From Candidatus Omnitrophota bacterium (GTDB lineage: Bacteria; Verrucomicrobiota; Verrucomicrobiia; Limisphaerales; UBA1319): a stretch of 6,092 nt of DNA. Shown here piece after piece: positions 1 through 5,778 of the stretch (its first letter is position 1; each line of letters starts with the position of its first letter). The notes below the pieces were generated by a model. That model did no database searches. It saw nothing but the letters and a program-made list of their open reading frames with translations, and had not been told where the DNA came from. The DNA lies in contig JAMCZD010000072.1 in NCBI GenBank assembly GCA_023473405.1, positions 1 to 6,092 of the forward strand, read 5' to 3'. Both the position numbers and the translations under genes were made by a program.

Positions 1-14
1 ATAAGAAGCTGATT

Positions 15-941
15 TTGGAAAGCATCAGGCTCTACACCCAATTCCTGGCGCAAAAAGGCGTGGACTCACCCCGCTTGCAGGCCGAGCTTTTGCTGGCCCA
101 TGCGCTGGGGGTGCCGCGCCTGAATTTATATCTCGATTTCCAACGCATGCTGAGTGGCGAGGAGGTGGACACCGTCAGCCGGCTGGTTTCGCGTCGGGGC
201 AACCGTGAACCGCTCCAGCACATTCTCGGCACCGCGTCGTTTTGCGGCCTCGAGATGCTTGTGTCCCCCATGGTGCTGATTCCGCGCCCGGAGACCGAAC
301 TGTTGGCGGAGCGGGCCTGGCAGTTTTTGCAAACCAATCCGGCGCTAAGCAGGGGATCGAGCGTGTTGGATTTTGGGACCGGAAGCGGTTGCCTGGCCAT
401 TGCCATCGCCGTTTATTGCCCAACGGCAAAGGTTCATGCTATCGACATCTCGACGGATGCCATTGCGGTGGCGAGGACCAACGCGCTCCGGCACCAGGTG
501 GCGGACCGAATTCACTTTTGCGCCGGGGATGGGTTTGCCGCCCTGCCCCACGGCCTGGTGTTTGACTTGCTCGTGGCTAATCCCCCCTACATCCCTACGG
601 CCCAGATCGGCCAGCTCCAACCTGAAGTGGGCGTCTTTGAACCGCGTCTGGCCTTGGATGGCGGACCGGAAGGGCTTGATTTCTATCGGAAATTGGCCGA
701 TCAAGCACCCGCCTTTTTGCGGCCCCAAGGACGGTTGATGATGGAGATCGGAGATGGCCAGGCCAAACCGGTGCTCGAATGGTTCTCGGCTCCGCCTTGG
801 CAGCTCGAGGCCATGGTCAAGGATGATTCGGGACGGTTAAGGATCGTGCAGGCCGCGCGGCATGATTCGAGCCCCGTAAACGAGATTCCCATTGCACAGT
901 CAGGCGCAAAACCGGATTATGGGCGGCAACGCGACCGTTGA
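15..941 (+). CDS. prmC: Peptide chain release factor N5-glutamine methyltransferase (PrmC/HemK), probably 5'-partial
   Basis: This enzyme methylates the glutamine of the GGQ motif in release factors RF1 and RF2 using S-adenosylmethionine, in the cytoplasm. An N-terminal helical domain (residues about 1-75) is followed by the linker IPRPETE (89-95). The SAM-binding motif I DFGTGSG is at 119-125 and the catalytic NPPY, which holds the substrate glutamine, is at 189-192. The core ends near residue 280 (GRLRIVQAARH). About 27 further residues with no family character form an unusual C-terminal extension. The first start codon in the window is TTG at 15 without a clear Shine-Dalgarno sequence. The frame is open to the left edge (K-K-L-I precede it), and relatives begin several residues earlier, so the true start is probably just outside the window. 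prfA would be the expected upstream neighbour. murA follows closely in the same direction. Identification is firm; only the start is uncertain. Confidence 0.95.
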   Translation: MESIRLYTQFLAQKGVDSPRLQAELLLAHALGVPRLNLYLDFQRMLSGEEVDTVSRLVSRRGNREPLQHILGTASFCGLEMLVSPMVLIPRPETELLAERAWQFLQTNPALSRGSSVLDFGTGSGCLAIAIAVYCPTAKVHAIDISTDAIAVARTNALRHQVADRIHFCAGDGFAALPHGLVFDLLVANPPYIPTAQIGQLQPEVGVFEPRLALDGGPEGLDFYRKLADQAPAFLRPQGRLMMEIGDGQAKPVLEWFSAPPWQLEAMVKDDSGRLRIVQAARHDSSPVNEIPIAQSGAKPDYGRQRDR

Positions 942-958
942 TTAATTGCGGCAAATTC

Positions 959-2221
959 ATGGAAAGTTTTATCATCAAAGGCGGAGTGCCGTTGCACGGC
1001 GAGGTCACCATCAGCGGAGCCAAAAATGCGGCTCTGCCCATGATGGCCGCCACGCTATTGACTCCTGAACGCTGTGTCTTGCGCCATATCCCGAACCTGA
1101 GCGATGTCCAGTTCATGGGACAAATCCTGACCTCCGTGGGCGCCCACGTCCAAATCGACGGAGACACCGTCACTGTGCAGGCAGGCAAGATCAAGGGTAT
1201 TGGCGATTATAACCTGATCCGCAAAATGCGCGGCTCGATCTGCATCCTGGGCCCCCTCTTGGGCCGGCTGCATAAGGCCAAAGTCTCCCTTCCCGGCGGT
1301 TGCGTTATCGGACCGCGCCCCATCGATCTGCATCTAAAAGGGATGCGCGCGCTAGGAACGCAGATTGTCTTGCAGCAAGGCTATATCTGCGCAACCGCGC
1401 CCAAGCTGCTCGGTGCGGAGATTTTCCTTGGCGGGCGCAATGGCCCGACGGTCCTAGGCACCGCAAATGTCATGATGGCAGCGGTTCTGGCGGAAGGCGT
1501 AACCACCATCGAAAGCGCCGCCTGCGAGCCTGAAGTAGTTGATCTGGCTCAATTCCTGAATGAAATGGGCGCCAAAATCACCGGAGCCGGCAGCCCCACC
1601 ATCACCGTGACCGGAGTTGGTGAGTTGCATGGGGCTGACCATGTCGTCATTCCGGATCGCATCGAGGCAGCCACGTTCGCCATCGCCGCCGCCGCCACCA
1701 ATGGCCAGGTAACCATTCGCGGCGCCCGATCCGATCACTTCCAGGCCGTGCTCGATAAGCTGCGCGAAGCCGGCGTTACGACCGAAACCAAATCCTCTGC
1801 ACTGGTGATTCGGCGAGCCGGCGAATTGAAACCGATGGACGTTACCACCTTGCCCTACGCCGGTTTCCCCACCGATGCCCAGGCGCAAATCATGGTCTTG
1901 ATGACCGCCACACCGGGAATCAGCATCGTCACCGAACGCATCTTCGAATCGCGCTTCATGCACATCAGCGAGTTGGCTCGATTGGGGGCGAATATTGCGG
2001 TTGAAGGACCAAGTGCTATTGTTAAAGGTGGTTCCCTTTTGAATGGCGCACCGATTATGGCCAGCGATTTGCGGGCCTCGGCTGCGCTGGTCATCGCGGG
2101 TTTGATCGCCGCCGGCACCACTCGTGTAAACCGGATATACCACGTGGACCGCGGCTACGAGAAGATCGACGAAAAATTGCGAGCCTTGGGCGCCCGAATT
2201 ACTCGGGTCCAAAGCACATGA
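959..2221 (+). CDS. murA: UDP-N-acetylglucosamine 1-carboxyvinyltransferase (MurA)
   Basis: MurA transfers enolpyruvate from PEP to UDP-GlcNAc, the first committed cytoplasmic step of peptidoglycan synthesis. From ATG 959 it is 420 residues, the usual family length. K22 and N23 lie in SGAKNAALP as in E. coli MurA. The active-site loop LPGGCVIGPRP places the catalytic cysteine exactly at residue 115 (codon 1301-1303), the residue alkylated by fosfomycin, so sensitivity of the enzyme is expected. The later family motifs FPTDAQAQ and the C-terminal RIYHVDRGYEKI are present. I chose ATG 959 because MESFIIKGG is the family N-terminus and makes the Cys numbering match. A TTG at 938, overlapping the prmC stop, would add seven residues (MINCGKF) unlike the family. 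The gene lies 17 bases after prmC and its end overlaps the next gene by ATGA, which suggests one operon. Confidence 0.97.
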   Translation: MESFIIKGGVPLHGEVTISGAKNAALPMMAATLLTPERCVLRHIPNLSDVQFMGQILTSVGAHVQIDGDTVTVQAGKIKGIGDYNLIRKMRGSICILGPLLGRLHKAKVSLPGGCVIGPRPIDLHLKGMRALGTQIVLQQGYICATAPKLLGAEIFLGGRNGPTVLGTANVMMAAVLAEGVTTIESAACEPEVVDLAQFLNEMGAKITGAGSPTITVTGVGELHGADHVVIPDRIEAATFAIAAAATNGQVTIRGARSDHFQAVLDKLREAGVTTETKSSALVIRRAGELKPMDVTTLPYAGFPTDAQAQIMVLMTATPGISIVTERIFESRFMHISELARLGANIAVEGPSAIVKGGSLLNGAPIMASDLRASAALVIAGLIAAGTTRVNRIYHVDRGYEKIDEKLRALGARITRVQST

Positions 2222-2631
2222 GAAAGTTTTACGGACTTGTTCTCATAATTGCAGCTTTGTGGGCCGCCCGGCAAATATACCTTGCCTGGGACTCCTTTAT
2301 GGCCCGCCATTCAGACCTGCGCCCCAATACCGCCGCCATCGCCCTCCCCCCCATTCCGGGCGACAATATGCCCGGCCTGCCCCCCGAACTCGAGCCTTCT
2401 CTGCGGGAGGCCGAAGGTCAGGGGCCGCAAGCCTTGAAACGCTGGCTGCTGCATTATGGGGTCAACATTGCTGACCCGCGCCGAGCCTGGATCGAGCTCG
2501 ATTACGTGGTGATGATCGCCCCGGAAAACATGAACGAGGCCCGCCACATCTTCGCCGCCGTCAAGGCGCGCACCCCGAAAACCTCGCCTGTTTACACCCG
2601 CATCCAAAGCCTGTCCAAGGCCTACGAATGA
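2218..2631 (+). CDS. Small membrane-anchored protein of unknown function downstream of murA
   Basis: A 137-residue protein that I do not recognise. Residues about 5-23 (YGLVLIIAALWAARQIYLA) form one hydrophobic segment after a short basic N-terminus, consistent with an uncleaved signal anchor. The linker to about residue 60 is proline-rich (LPPIP, GLPPELEP), and a soluble helical C-terminal part contains RRAWIELDYVVMIAP and ends LSKAYE. The start ATG overlaps the murA stop (ATGA), so it is probably translationally coupled to murA and belongs to the prmC-murA operon. That context makes a cell-envelope role conceivable, but nothing in the sequence identifies an activity. There are no catalytic motifs, no cysteines and no lipobox. 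I am confident it is a real gene because of the overlap, the membrane anchor and the lack of a better frame. Confidence 0.8.
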   Translation: MRKFYGLVLIIAALWAARQIYLAWDSFMARHSDLRPNTAAIALPPIPGDNMPGLPPELEPSLREAEGQGPQALKRWLLHYGVNIADPRRAWIELDYVVMIAPENMNEARHIFAAVKARTPKTSPVYTRIQSLSKAYE

Positions 2632-2755
2632 CGCCAAGGCCCGCTCTCGCCGGCTGAACATCACTTTGCGCGAGCCGAACGGTCTCTCACTTTTTCTTCT
2701 GTGGACCGCTGGCTTGCCAACCCTTCATGATTCATGCATTGGCCCTGCCCCATTC

Positions 2756-2777
2756 GGGGGTTCAAAACAATACCCCC
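2756..2777. repeat. Inverted repeat GGGGGT-N10-ACCCCC
   Basis: Six-base perfect arms around an AT-rich 10-base loop, 124 bases after the stop of the last gene of the prmC-murA operon. It could form a hairpin in the operon transcript. The absence of a following T-run argues against an intrinsic terminator. Function unknown. Confidence 0.4.
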
Positions 2778-2951
2778 AATCGCAGAACGAATTTTCGCTG
2801 GTAAAATTCAACACCCGGCTTTAAAATACTAGCTAGCCCGAAGAATTCAGCCTGAACCTTATTGTTGATGCAACCGAGGAACGGTCAAGCGAAAGGTGCC
2901 CTTGGATTGATCGTGGGCGCGGGAAGCACCAGCGGTTTGGACCGACCCTGT

Positions 2952-2969
2952 GCCAGCCGGTTTGCTGGC
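2952..2969. repeat. Inverted repeat GCCAGC-N6-GCTGGC
   Basis: Perfect six-base arms with loop CGGTTT, about 80 bases upstream of the zinc-ribbon gene. It could be an operator or a leader hairpin; no T-tract follows. A related string (CCAGCGGTTTGG) lies about 25 bases upstream, so this may be a locally duplicated motif. Confidence 0.4.
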
Positions 2970-3048
2970 GGGGAACGGGCGACAATGCCGGGTAGAACGT
3001 TTTGCTGCTTGGCACAATGCATGAACTCCAAAAATGAGTGAGACTAAC

Positions 3049-3522
3049 ATGGATATTACCTTTATGTGTCCTAATTGCAGGCAGGAAATGGTGGTGGACT
3101 CCGCCGATGCCGGCAGGGATGTCGATTGTCCCGCATGCGGCTCAACGATAACCATCCCCGAAGCCGACCCCGCCAACGTTCGTCAACTGAATCCCATTGC
3201 GAGTTCTGCCGCAGCCAAGGAGGATCGACATTATTCCGTTCCGGTTCATGAAGCACCCAGCGAAGTCCTGATCCAAAAACCCAATCCCCCCCTCGATGCC
3301 GCAGCCAAGGAAGGGGAAAAGAAATTGCGGATCAAGAGCATTCGCCGAGTCGATTGCATGGAGGTAGGGCATGACCTGTTTGACCAAAAAGTCACCGAAT
3401 TCCTGGAACATATAGGCGAGGGCAACCTCGTGAACATCAGTACCCTCAGCTATACCCATATGGACATGGCGACGCGGCAGCTCATCACCGATTACGGGGT
3501 AATGATCGTTTACAAAGGCTGA
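3049..3522 (+). CDS. Zinc-ribbon protein with conserved C-terminal domain, function unknown
   Basis: From ATG 3049 it is 157 residues. An N-terminal zinc ribbon has two CPxC knuckles, C7-P-N-C10 and C27-P-A-C30, separated by 16 residues, so one structural zinc ion is likely. Residues about 35-95 are a low-complexity, Ala/Pro/Lys-rich linker in which AAAKE occurs twice. The C-terminal part (about 95-157) begins KLRIKSIRRVD and ends ITDYGVMIVYKG. From memory, this type of ribbon joined to a DYGV(M/F)(I/V)V(Y/F)-ending domain recurs in Verrucomicrobiota, but no function is known to me. The fold suggests nucleic-acid or protein binding. I chose ATG 3049 because GTGAG lies six bases upstream and MDITFxCPxC is the usual beginning. 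An in-frame ATG at 3034 would add five residues (MSETN) and cannot be excluded. It stands alone between two gaps. Confidence 0.8.
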   Translation: MDITFMCPNCRQEMVVDSADAGRDVDCPACGSTITIPEADPANVRQLNPIASSAAAKEDRHYSVPVHEAPSEVLIQKPNPPLDAAAKEGEKKLRIKSIRRVDCMEVGHDLFDQKVTEFLEHIGEGNLVNISTLSYTHMDMATRQLITDYGVMIVYKG

Positions 3523-3817
3523 TGGATATCCGCTCATGAAACAAGCCCACTCGTCCACATTCAATAACGCCCCTCGTGACGAGCCCGAGACATCGCGCTT
3601 CAGTTGATTGCCCGAATCGCAAGAGCTTTCATAGTCATTCATTGAACGGAACACAAGAGTTTCGCCATATGCCCCGCCGCCGCAATTTCGTTGCCAAATT
3701 GGCTTGTCGTTCTCGCCAACTGCGGCAAAATAACGGCGGTTCGGTTTTGGAGCCTGGTTCCAGCGGTTCGCTCGCTGCAATCACGCCCCCACGTAATCCA
3801 CCTATCGATACAAACAC
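3523..3817. other. Intergenic region upstream of the tRNA gene
   Basis: About 295 bases with no supported gene. A frame of 83 codons at 3576-3827 runs into the tRNA and has no family character. A small dyad CAGCG / CGCTG (3761-3765 / 3773-3777) and a weak promoter-like pair TTGTCG (3704-3709) / AAAATA (3727-3732, 17-base spacing) are the only signals I see. The latter is too poor and too far from the tRNA to be claimed as its promoter. Confidence 0.45.
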
Positions 3818-3893
3818 GGGCCCATAGCTCAGCGGTTAGAGCAGGCGACTCATAATCGCTTGGTCGGGGGTTCAAATCCCTCTGGGCCCACCA
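3818..3893 (+). tRNA. tRNA-Ile2 with CAT anticodon (lysidine-modified, reads AUA)
   Basis: A complete 76-base cloverleaf with encoded CCA. The acceptor stem GGGCCCA (3818-3824) pairs with TGGGCCC (3883-3889), followed by discriminator A3890 and CCA 3891-3893. The D arm has GCTC/GAGC. The anticodon stem GGCGA/TCGCT encloses loop CTCATAA with anticodon CAT at 3851-3853. The T arm GGGGG/CCCTC encloses TTCAAAT. A CAT anticodon could mean initiator Met, elongator Met or Ile2. The core AGAGCAGGCGACTCATAATC is the same as I recall for E. coli ileX, and the stem lacks the three G-C pairs of the initiator. I therefore call Ile2, which needs TilS to convert C34 to lysidine. The accessory region begins directly after this gene, so its 3' end may be an integration site. 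Confidence 0.93.
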
Positions 3894-3915
3894 TACTTAC
3901 GCATAGCTCGAATTC

Positions 3916-3937
3916 TTCTGGGCCGTTTCTGGGCCGT
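3916..3937. repeat. Tandem 11-bp repeat echoing the tRNA 3' end
   Basis: Two adjacent perfect copies of TTCTGGGCCGT (3916-3926 and 3927-3937) lie 23 bases after the tRNA CCA. Each contains TCTGGGCC, which also occurs in the tRNA T/acceptor junction at 3881-3888. There are thus three copies of this 8-mer within 55 bases. This could be an arm or accessory site of an att region, or simple slippage. The two GGCC blocks could also form a 4-bp hairpin ahead of a pyrimidine run (CCTCTTTTTCTC, from about 3946), a poor terminator candidate. Confidence 0.6.
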
Positions 3938-4035
3938 TTCTTGCACCTCTTTTTCTCATGGACAGAGCCTTTCACGCGTCCCGGCATCCGCGCATCCGCC
4001 GAGACAGCCCAAACCGGAACGAGGGTTTCGGAAGG

Positions 4036-4233
4036 TCATTTCAGCTCCAAATAGCGTCTGATTTCCGCCTTGGGAATCAAAATCCGACGCAGTCCCGGCA
4101 GCTTGCGCAACACCTTCCGCCGAACGAGGCGTCGAACTGTTTCTTCGCAAACGCCCAGTTGGCTCGCACTGGCCTTCACGTCGAGGGTCTCGCATTCGGG
4201 AATCGTCGGCCCATTGATGAACTCAGGTTTCAC
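4036..4233 (-). CDS. Excisionase-like helix-turn-helix (HTH_17 / MerR-type) DNA-binding protein
   Basis: A 65-residue protein consisting almost entirely of one winged HTH of the excisionase family. LDVKASASQLGVCEETVRRL (about residues 18-37) gives the first helix and the helix-turn-helix. RRKVLRKLPGLRRILIPKAEI supplies the wing and last strand, and RRYLELK ends it. Such proteins act as recombination directionality factors (Xis/AlpA-like) or as small repressors. The start is GTG at 4233, the first start codon after an in-frame stop at 4255-4257; the Shine-Dalgarno sequence is weak. A short dyad AGGC-AACA-GCCT (4235-4246) abuts the start. The gene points toward the tRNA-Ile2, about 140 bases away, which suits a role in excision of a tRNA-integrated element, but no integrase is visible beside it. 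A freestanding regulator is the alternative. Confidence 0.75.
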   Translation of the reverse strand: MKPEFINGPTIPECETLDVKASASQLGVCEETVRRLVRRKVLRKLPGLRRILIPKAEIRRYLELK

Positions 4234-4686
4234 GAGGCAACAGCCTACGACTCGTCACAACTCCCTCGGTGTATCTACTGCACAATCTGATCACAGATGC
4301 TGCCGCCTCGACGTCACGAGCTCGCGGTGCGGCACACGACTTGGACCTCGCAGCGCTGCCGCAGTCCCACGCCCACGCGAACATGGAAAACGTTATCCTC
4401 GCCGAGGCGGGTCGCCGCCGACGGGACTGGGCGTTTGCGAAGGAGCGCGTAGCCAATATCACGAACCCTTGCCTCCGGACTCTCCTCGACAACTGGTTCC
4501 GTCGATCCGCACCCAAGTGGAAAGGGCGTTGATTTCGAGCCTGTGGCACCCCGTTGTTTCCTTGTCAGCGCGTCTACGGCGGAACGCACGTTGGCGATTC
4601 CCCGGGGATTCGGAACTTCCATGCGACGGCAAAAAACTAAATCTGGTTGGCTTGCCTGGCTTGGTTTCTGACAGGTTTTCTCTGGT

Positions 4687-4699
4687 CTTGTTGGACAAG
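4687..4699. promoter_or_regulatory. Operator-like dyad CTTGT-TGG-ACAAG
   Basis: Perfect five-base arms around TGG, with a further G/C match two bases out on each side, located 79 bases upstream of the HTH gene at 4778. Its size and position fit a binding site for a small HTH protein, possibly the product of the downstream gene. TAATAG at 4703-4708 could serve as a -10 box, but its spacing from TTGGAC (4691-4696) is only six bases, so no promoter is claimed. Confidence 0.35.
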
Positions 4700-4736
4700 T
4701 CGTAATAGACTCGCCCCCAAATTGGCTAACACGGCA

Positions 4737-4758
4737 GCGACCGCCCGGCGGGCGTCGC
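4737..4758 (+). promoter_or_regulatory. GC-rich leader hairpin before the HTH gene
   Basis: GCGAC plus GCCC pairs with GGGC plus GTCGC, giving nine base pairs with one bulged C and a three-base GGC loop. It ends five bases before the AGGGGAA ribosome binding site of the gene at 4778. No T-run follows, so it is not an intrinsic terminator. It could shield the leader or influence ribosome access. Confidence 0.45.
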
Positions 4759-4777
4759 ATCGCAGGGGAATGAGTCT

Positions 4778-5008
4778 ATGCAAGAACGATGGCTATCGGT
4801 CGAAGAGATTGCGGCGCACCTGGGCGTCAATCGGGATACCATTTACAAATGGATCACCCGCAAGAAAATGCCCGCCCACAAGCTTGGACGGCTGTGGAAG
4901 TTCCTCGCCTCCGAAGTTGACCAGTGGGTCAAGGGCGGCCATGCCGCGGAGGATGTCCCCACCACCGCACCTGCGGCTGCCACCAAACGAAAAATGCGCC
5001 ACCACTGA
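4778..5008 (+). CDS. Excisionase-family helix-turn-helix DNA-binding protein
   Basis: A 76-residue protein. Residues 1-50 are a typical HTH_17 domain: ERWLSVEEIAAHLGVNRDTI holds the helix-turn-helix, YKWITRKKMPAHKLGRLWKF the wing, and SEVDQWVKGG the closing helix. The tail (about 53-76) is Ala/Thr/Pro-rich and then basic (KRKMRHH), and is probably disordered. The start is well supported by AGGGGAA (4764-4770), seven bases before the ATG. Proteins of this type often stand first in restriction-modification, DISARM-like and other defence operons, where they probably regulate the locus; some are excisionases. Here it is followed after 59 bases by the helicase remnant and then the DUF4062 gene in the same direction, which fits a regulator at the head of a defence operon. 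It is distinct in sequence from the minus-strand HTH protein at 4036-4233. Confidence 0.85.
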   Translation: MQERWLSVEEIAAHLGVNRDTIYKWITRKKMPAHKLGRLWKFLASEVDQWVKGGHAAEDVPTTAPAAATKRKMRHH

Positions 5009-5067
5009 ACTGTCACCCAAAACCGTCGCTTCACCAAATCATACCAGCCACCTCCAATAAACCTCGT

Positions 5068-5778
5068 ATGAATGTCTTCGATCTACGGCAACGACTGGTG
5101 AGCGACTACGCACGCTATACCAAAAGCTTCATCAAGATCGCCGACCCGACCATCCTCGCCAAAGTCGATTCCGAACTGGACGCCGGTGCATTTTGGCCGG
5201 AACCCCTGCTTCAACTGAATCCGACCTTCCAGCCCGGTAGAACAATCGACGACCTCGTTGCTGACGGAAACCTCCACCGCGAATGCGCCAGAATCTTTCG
5301 CATCGACAAAACGAAAACCGACCTCGCCGGCAAACAACTGTTTCTCCACACCCACCAGACCGAGGGCATCCGGAAAGCCAAGGAGAACAAGTCCTACGTT
5401 CTCACCAGCGGTACTGGCTCAGGCAAGAGCCTGACTTACATCGTCCCTATCGTGGACCACGTCCTGCAGCGCGGTTCAGGACAGGGCATCCAGGCGATCG
5501 TGGTTTATCCCATGAACGCCCTGGCCAACAGCCAGGACGAGGAGCTTGGCAAGTTCCTGAAACAAGGATACCCGGAAGGGAAGCCCCCCGTTCGTTTCGC
5601 CCGTTACACCGGTCAGGAGAAAGGGCCGGAGCGTGACGCTACCCTCCAGCTTCAGGCCCACGAGCGTGTCCGTGAGGCAACTCGCCACCGCGCCAAAGTC
5701 CGCATTGAACCCGTCCTGCCCGTGGACATCCTGGGCGCATACCTGTTGCTATGCCAGTCCTGCCAGGATGAGACATAA
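5068..5778 (+). CDS. Remnant of a DUF1998-type DEAD/DEAH defence helicase, apparently fused to another helicase's tail; probable pseudogene
   Basis: 236 residues, against well over 1000 for intact relatives. Residues 1-191 look like the N-terminus of the large DEAD/DEAH helicases with C-terminal DUF1998 (DrmA of DISARM and DruE of Druantia are of this kind). They carry a family lead-in (WPEPLLQLNPTF), a Q-motif-like HTHQTEGI, Walker A GTGSGKS at 115-121 and motif Ia VVYPMNALANSQ at 145-156. After YTGQEKGPERDA (ending 191) the expected NPPDILLTN segment is missing. Instead a 45-residue tail runs LQLQAHERVREATRHRAK, then VRIEPVLPVDILGAYLLLC, and stops. This tail resembles the extreme C-terminus of another large helicase, by memory only. 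There is no DEXX box and no second RecA domain, so ATPase activity is not expected. I chose ATG 5068 because MNVFDLRQRL is the family start; the open frame extends to 4924 but overlaps the HTH gene. No Shine-Dalgarno sequence is evident. Confidence 0.8.
   Translation: MNVFDLRQRLVSDYARYTKSFIKIADPTILAKVDSELDAGAFWPEPLLQLNPTFQPGRTIDDLVADGNLHRECARIFRIDKTKTDLAGKQLFLHTHQTEGIRKAKENKSYVLTSGTGSGKSLTYIVPIVDHVLQRGSGQGIQAIVVYPMNALANSQDEELGKFLKQGYPEGKPPVRFARYTGQEKGPERDATLQLQAHERVREATRHRAKVRIEPVLPVDILGAYLLLCQSCQDET

Larger units (their letters stand above)
2632..3048. other. Intergenic region with two weak dyads
   Basis: About 417 bases without a credible gene. Two inverted repeats can be seen: GGGGGT / ACCCCC (2756-2761 / 2772-2777, 10-base loop) and GCCAGC / GCTGGC (2952-2957 / 2964-2969, 6-base loop). 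Neither is followed by a T-tract, so neither is a convincing intrinsic terminator. TAAAAT at 2822-2827 could be a -10 element, but no good -35 box stands 16-18 bases upstream. The short open frames on either strand show no family character. The region presumably holds the end of the prmC-murA operon and the promoter of the zinc-ribbon gene. Confidence 0.5.
4234..4777. other. Gap of about 540 bases between two HTH genes, no convincing gene
   Basis: Long open frames exist on both strands here (for example 148 codons at 4314-4760 minus and 87 codons at 4269-4532 plus). They overlap one another, are rich in Arg, Ser, Cys and Pro, and match no family I recognise. I see no cloverleaf, RNase P, tmRNA or CRISPR-like structure. 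Near the right end lie a dyad at 4687-4699 and a GC-rich hairpin at 4737-4758, described separately. The stretch may be a decayed gene, an unrecognised RNA, or the shared regulatory region of the two divergent HTH genes. Confidence 0.45.

Noticed and set aside
938..958. TTG start for MurA overlapping the prmC stop
   Set aside because: It would add MINCGKF, which is unlike the family. ATG 959 gives the canonical N-terminus and puts the catalytic Cys at 115.
3011..3026. Sigma-54-like TGGCAC element before the zinc-ribbon gene
   Set aside because: TGGCAC is present but no GC dinucleotide or TTGC stands at the required -12 spacing.
3576..3827. 83-codon open frame on the + strand
   Set aside because: It runs into the tRNA gene, has an unremarkable low-information composition and no recognisable motif.
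3818..3893. tRNA as initiator or elongator tRNA-Met
   Set aside because: The anticodon stem lacks the three consecutive G-C pairs of the initiator, the acceptor ends pair fully, and the body matches the Ile2 pattern rather than elongator Met.
3920..3957. Intrinsic terminator after the tRNA
   Set aside because: Only a 4-bp GGCC/GGCC stem is possible, and the T-run is interrupted and separated from it by about ten bases.
4070..4705. 211-codon open frame on the + strand
   Set aside because: It covers the minus-strand HTH gene in antisense, and its composition (Arg/Ser/Pro-rich) is typical of a shadow frame in GC-rich DNA.
4314..4760. 148-codon open frame on the minus strand
   Set aside because: It overlaps other open frames on both strands, is rich in Arg, Cys, Ser and Pro, has no motif, and runs through the hairpin at 4737-4758. 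It is noted only as part of the unexplained gap.
4924..5067. Longer N-terminus for the helicase remnant
   Set aside because: These 48 codons overlap the well-supported HTH gene in another frame, are Cys/Pro/His-rich and lack family similarity. ATG 5068 begins the recognisable sequence.
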